From contig NC_090785.1 of NCBI RefSeq assembly GCF_040054535.1, positions 12,004,501 to 12,068,500 of the forward strand: 64,000 nt of DNA. The letters run 5' to 3'. Source of the DNA: Antennarius striatus. Lineage: Eukaryota; Chordata; Actinopteri; Lophiiformes; Antennariidae. The notes under the pieces were generated by a model. The model saw only the letters and a program-made list of their open reading frames with translations, had not been told where the DNA came from and did no database searches. Both the position numbers and the translations under genes were made by a program. Shown piece by piece: positions 62,601-64,000 of the stretch. How positions within the stretch are numbered: position 1 is the first letter of the stretch; each line of letters opens with the position of its first letter.

Positions 62601-63120
62601 AAAGAGAAAGTGTCTGACCATTTGCTAAACTAACCCTGCCATTGTATTCTGCTCTTACAGAACCAACTCCTACATTTGTTTATGTTGCTATTATTGCTGG
62701 TGTTATCCTTGGGGTCCTTGTCATCTATTGCTGTATGAGAAAGTGTTGTTGTAAAAAGAGCTCCAAAAGGTCCGCTGCGGCGCCTGCTACGTATTACCGT
62801 GTAAGTACTGCTTCTAGTATGCATTCATACTTAATATTTACAATATTCTTACTTCAACATGCTTACTCCAATTGCAGGATCAGAGTCAGCCTGAACACCC
62901 AAGTAACTCTGCTGCACCAGCAGCCCCAAGTTACTCTGCTGCACCAGCAGCCCCAAGTTACTCACCAGCAGCCCCAAGTTACTCTCCTGCACCGGCGGCC
63001 CGGAGTTACTCTCCTGCACGAGTGGGCCCAAGTCACTCTGCTGCACCAGCTGAAAGTTTCTCTTATTCCCCACTGAATCCCACTGATCCTAACACATCGG
63101 TATGTTATTCTCTTTGCTGA
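59621..63120 (+). CDS. Uncharacterised Ig-like type I membrane protein, paralogue B
   Basis: Not recognised, but clearly a paralogue of the leftward gene at 52384-57242. Exons: 59621-59660, 61376-61527, 61676-61811, 61924-62196, 62276-62572, 62661-62800, 62878-63102 or reading on to the stop at 63120 (427 residues). Introns are GT-AG and phases match those of paralogue A; the third exon is 136 nt like its counterpart. Signal peptide MLLFFLPACCVLFG. The ectodomain holds three Ig-like segments with YGDSYTLPF, SVDPRFKISYDS, SDAGTFST, VLWNRTDSSVSDGGRGKL, GDNGYYNL, ALVREGRLI and EAGTYVFRDSKGY. As in paralogue A it has just two ectodomain cysteines, Cys26 and Cys111. The membrane helix is about 305-325, followed by a CCMRKCCCKK cluster, a likely palmitoylation site. 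The tail repeats AAPSYS/PAAPSYS units. GTATGT at 63103 is a good donor, so a further exon may lie beyond and the C-terminus is provisional. Confidence 0.8.
60360..60966 (-). repeat. L2-like LINE 3' fragment flanked by ACT/TAC microsatellites
   Basis: Positions about 60514-60790 start CAATCAACCTTTATTTATAAAGCGC, continue with TATCAAAGTGCTTTAACAGA and AACTCCTTCACTGAGGAAG, the reverse complement of a common fish LINE 3' end of L2 type. ACT/TAC trinucleotide repeats flank it at about 60400-60510 and 60835-60965. The whole block is in intron 1 of paralogue B. Confidence 0.55.
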
Positions 63121-64000
63121 GCAGAATTTTCCCAGGGATGCATGATGTTAAAGTGCTTTGGTAGCTGCATGTTGATAATCTGAAGTAAATGTATATAGAT
63201 CAACAGTTGAAATTTTAGTAATTTCTATGACACTTGTGGAGGCCATTGATGACAACTATTCATCCTTGAGTAGCTGTCCTTTATTAAGGATAGTCAGCCT
63301 CATATTTCAAACAGGTTCTACTGGCTGTTGTCACTCCTGGTCATACAGAGACACATACAGAGGCATTTAACTCTTCAATGTTTTTTCATCAAATTTGATG
63401 TGAACACAAACCCATGCAAGCATGCTGCCTTTTTGGCATTTTAGTATATTAATTACATTATTTTTATATTGAACCTATGAAATTTTGAATGTGGATAGTT
63501 TAACGATTTAGAAATCATTTTTTGTTTTTCCATGGATACAACTCAAGTATATATATACTGTATTAAAAAAAACTGCAGTTCCTTTTTGAAGCATATTTTT
63601 AAACTTTTATTCATAAGTAATACTCAAATGTGTACATTTTTATTTTTCATTATGGTGTCATTATTTATTTCAAACTGATTGATAACTTAATTATTTATTT
63701 ATTTATTTAACAGGGACCTTGTGCAACAAATGTGTTACACAGATCAGACATAGTTTAAAGCTAATTTTTGTCTGTAGTCCCTGGGCACATGCAGAAATAC
63801 ATCTGGCTTATGAAAATCCAACTAGCTCAACAAGATAAAACAACAGTTTAAAGAATTTGTATCCATGCAAATACATGCTGTGATGGGGGGGTACTTGTTT
63901 AAGATATGCTGGGGGTACCTTTGCCTTTACTGGACATTGTTGACAGTTAAACAAGAGAAACATGGGGATAGGAAAAGTGCTATGACTACAGACATCTTGG
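63121..64000. other. Unassigned sequence at right edge
   Basis: May be 3'-UTR or intron of paralogue B. AT-rich, with a TTATTTATTTATTTA run at about 63690-63710. No exon with clear splice sites was found. Confidence 0.4.

Overview
The window is nuclear DNA of a teleost fish. Protein-coding genes are split by mostly short GT-AG introns, the proteins are vertebrate orthologues, and the repeats are typical of fish: a DANA-like tRNA-derived SINE, L2 and RTE-type LINE pieces, hAT-type DNA transposons and long TAA and GT microsatellites. Exons were joined by hand. In every gene below the splice phases close in frame and the product length is close to the known family length, which is the main support for the models.

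Layout. 1-2.6 kb: repeats and a possible non-coding first exon of a leftward gene. 3.3-4.1 kb: tomm5 (+). 6.05-8.03 kb: zbtb5 (+), one coding exon. 8.67-13.29 kb: grhpr (-), nine exons, its first two exons lying between two inverted internally deleted hAT elements. 14.4-18.7 kb: a repeat island with a fresh SINE, two decayed SINEs and a 5'-truncated RTE-type LINE, the SINE and the LINE still carrying target-site duplications. 19.7-31.4 kb: ssh3 (+), a slingshot phosphatase, with an L2 LINE and a 962-bp TIR transposon in its introns. 32.6-34.3 kb: mrpl18 (-). 36.0-45.0 kb: tcirg1 (-), a V-ATPase a subunit, 20 coding exons. 46.5-50.6 kb: prpf19 (-), 16 exons. 52.4-57.2 kb and 59.6-63.1 kb: two divergently transcribed paralogues of an Ig-like type I membrane protein family that I do not recognise, separated by a microsatellite-rich 2.4 kb.

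The genes are mostly unrelated housekeeping functions: mitochondrial import, mitochondrial translation, glyoxylate reduction, proton pumping, splicing and actin turnover. The gene set mixes human 9p13 (tomm5, zbtb5, grhpr), human 11q12-13 (ssh3, tcirg1, prpf19) and human 6q25 (mrpl18) neighbourhoods. The best candidate for something undescribed is the Ig-like gene pair at the right end. The most striking DNA-level signals are a 56-bp inverted copy of a prpf19 intron inserted between two 23-bp direct repeats, a tcirg1 splice donor made of a GT microsatellite, and an ssh3 splice acceptor abutting an L2 LINE tail.
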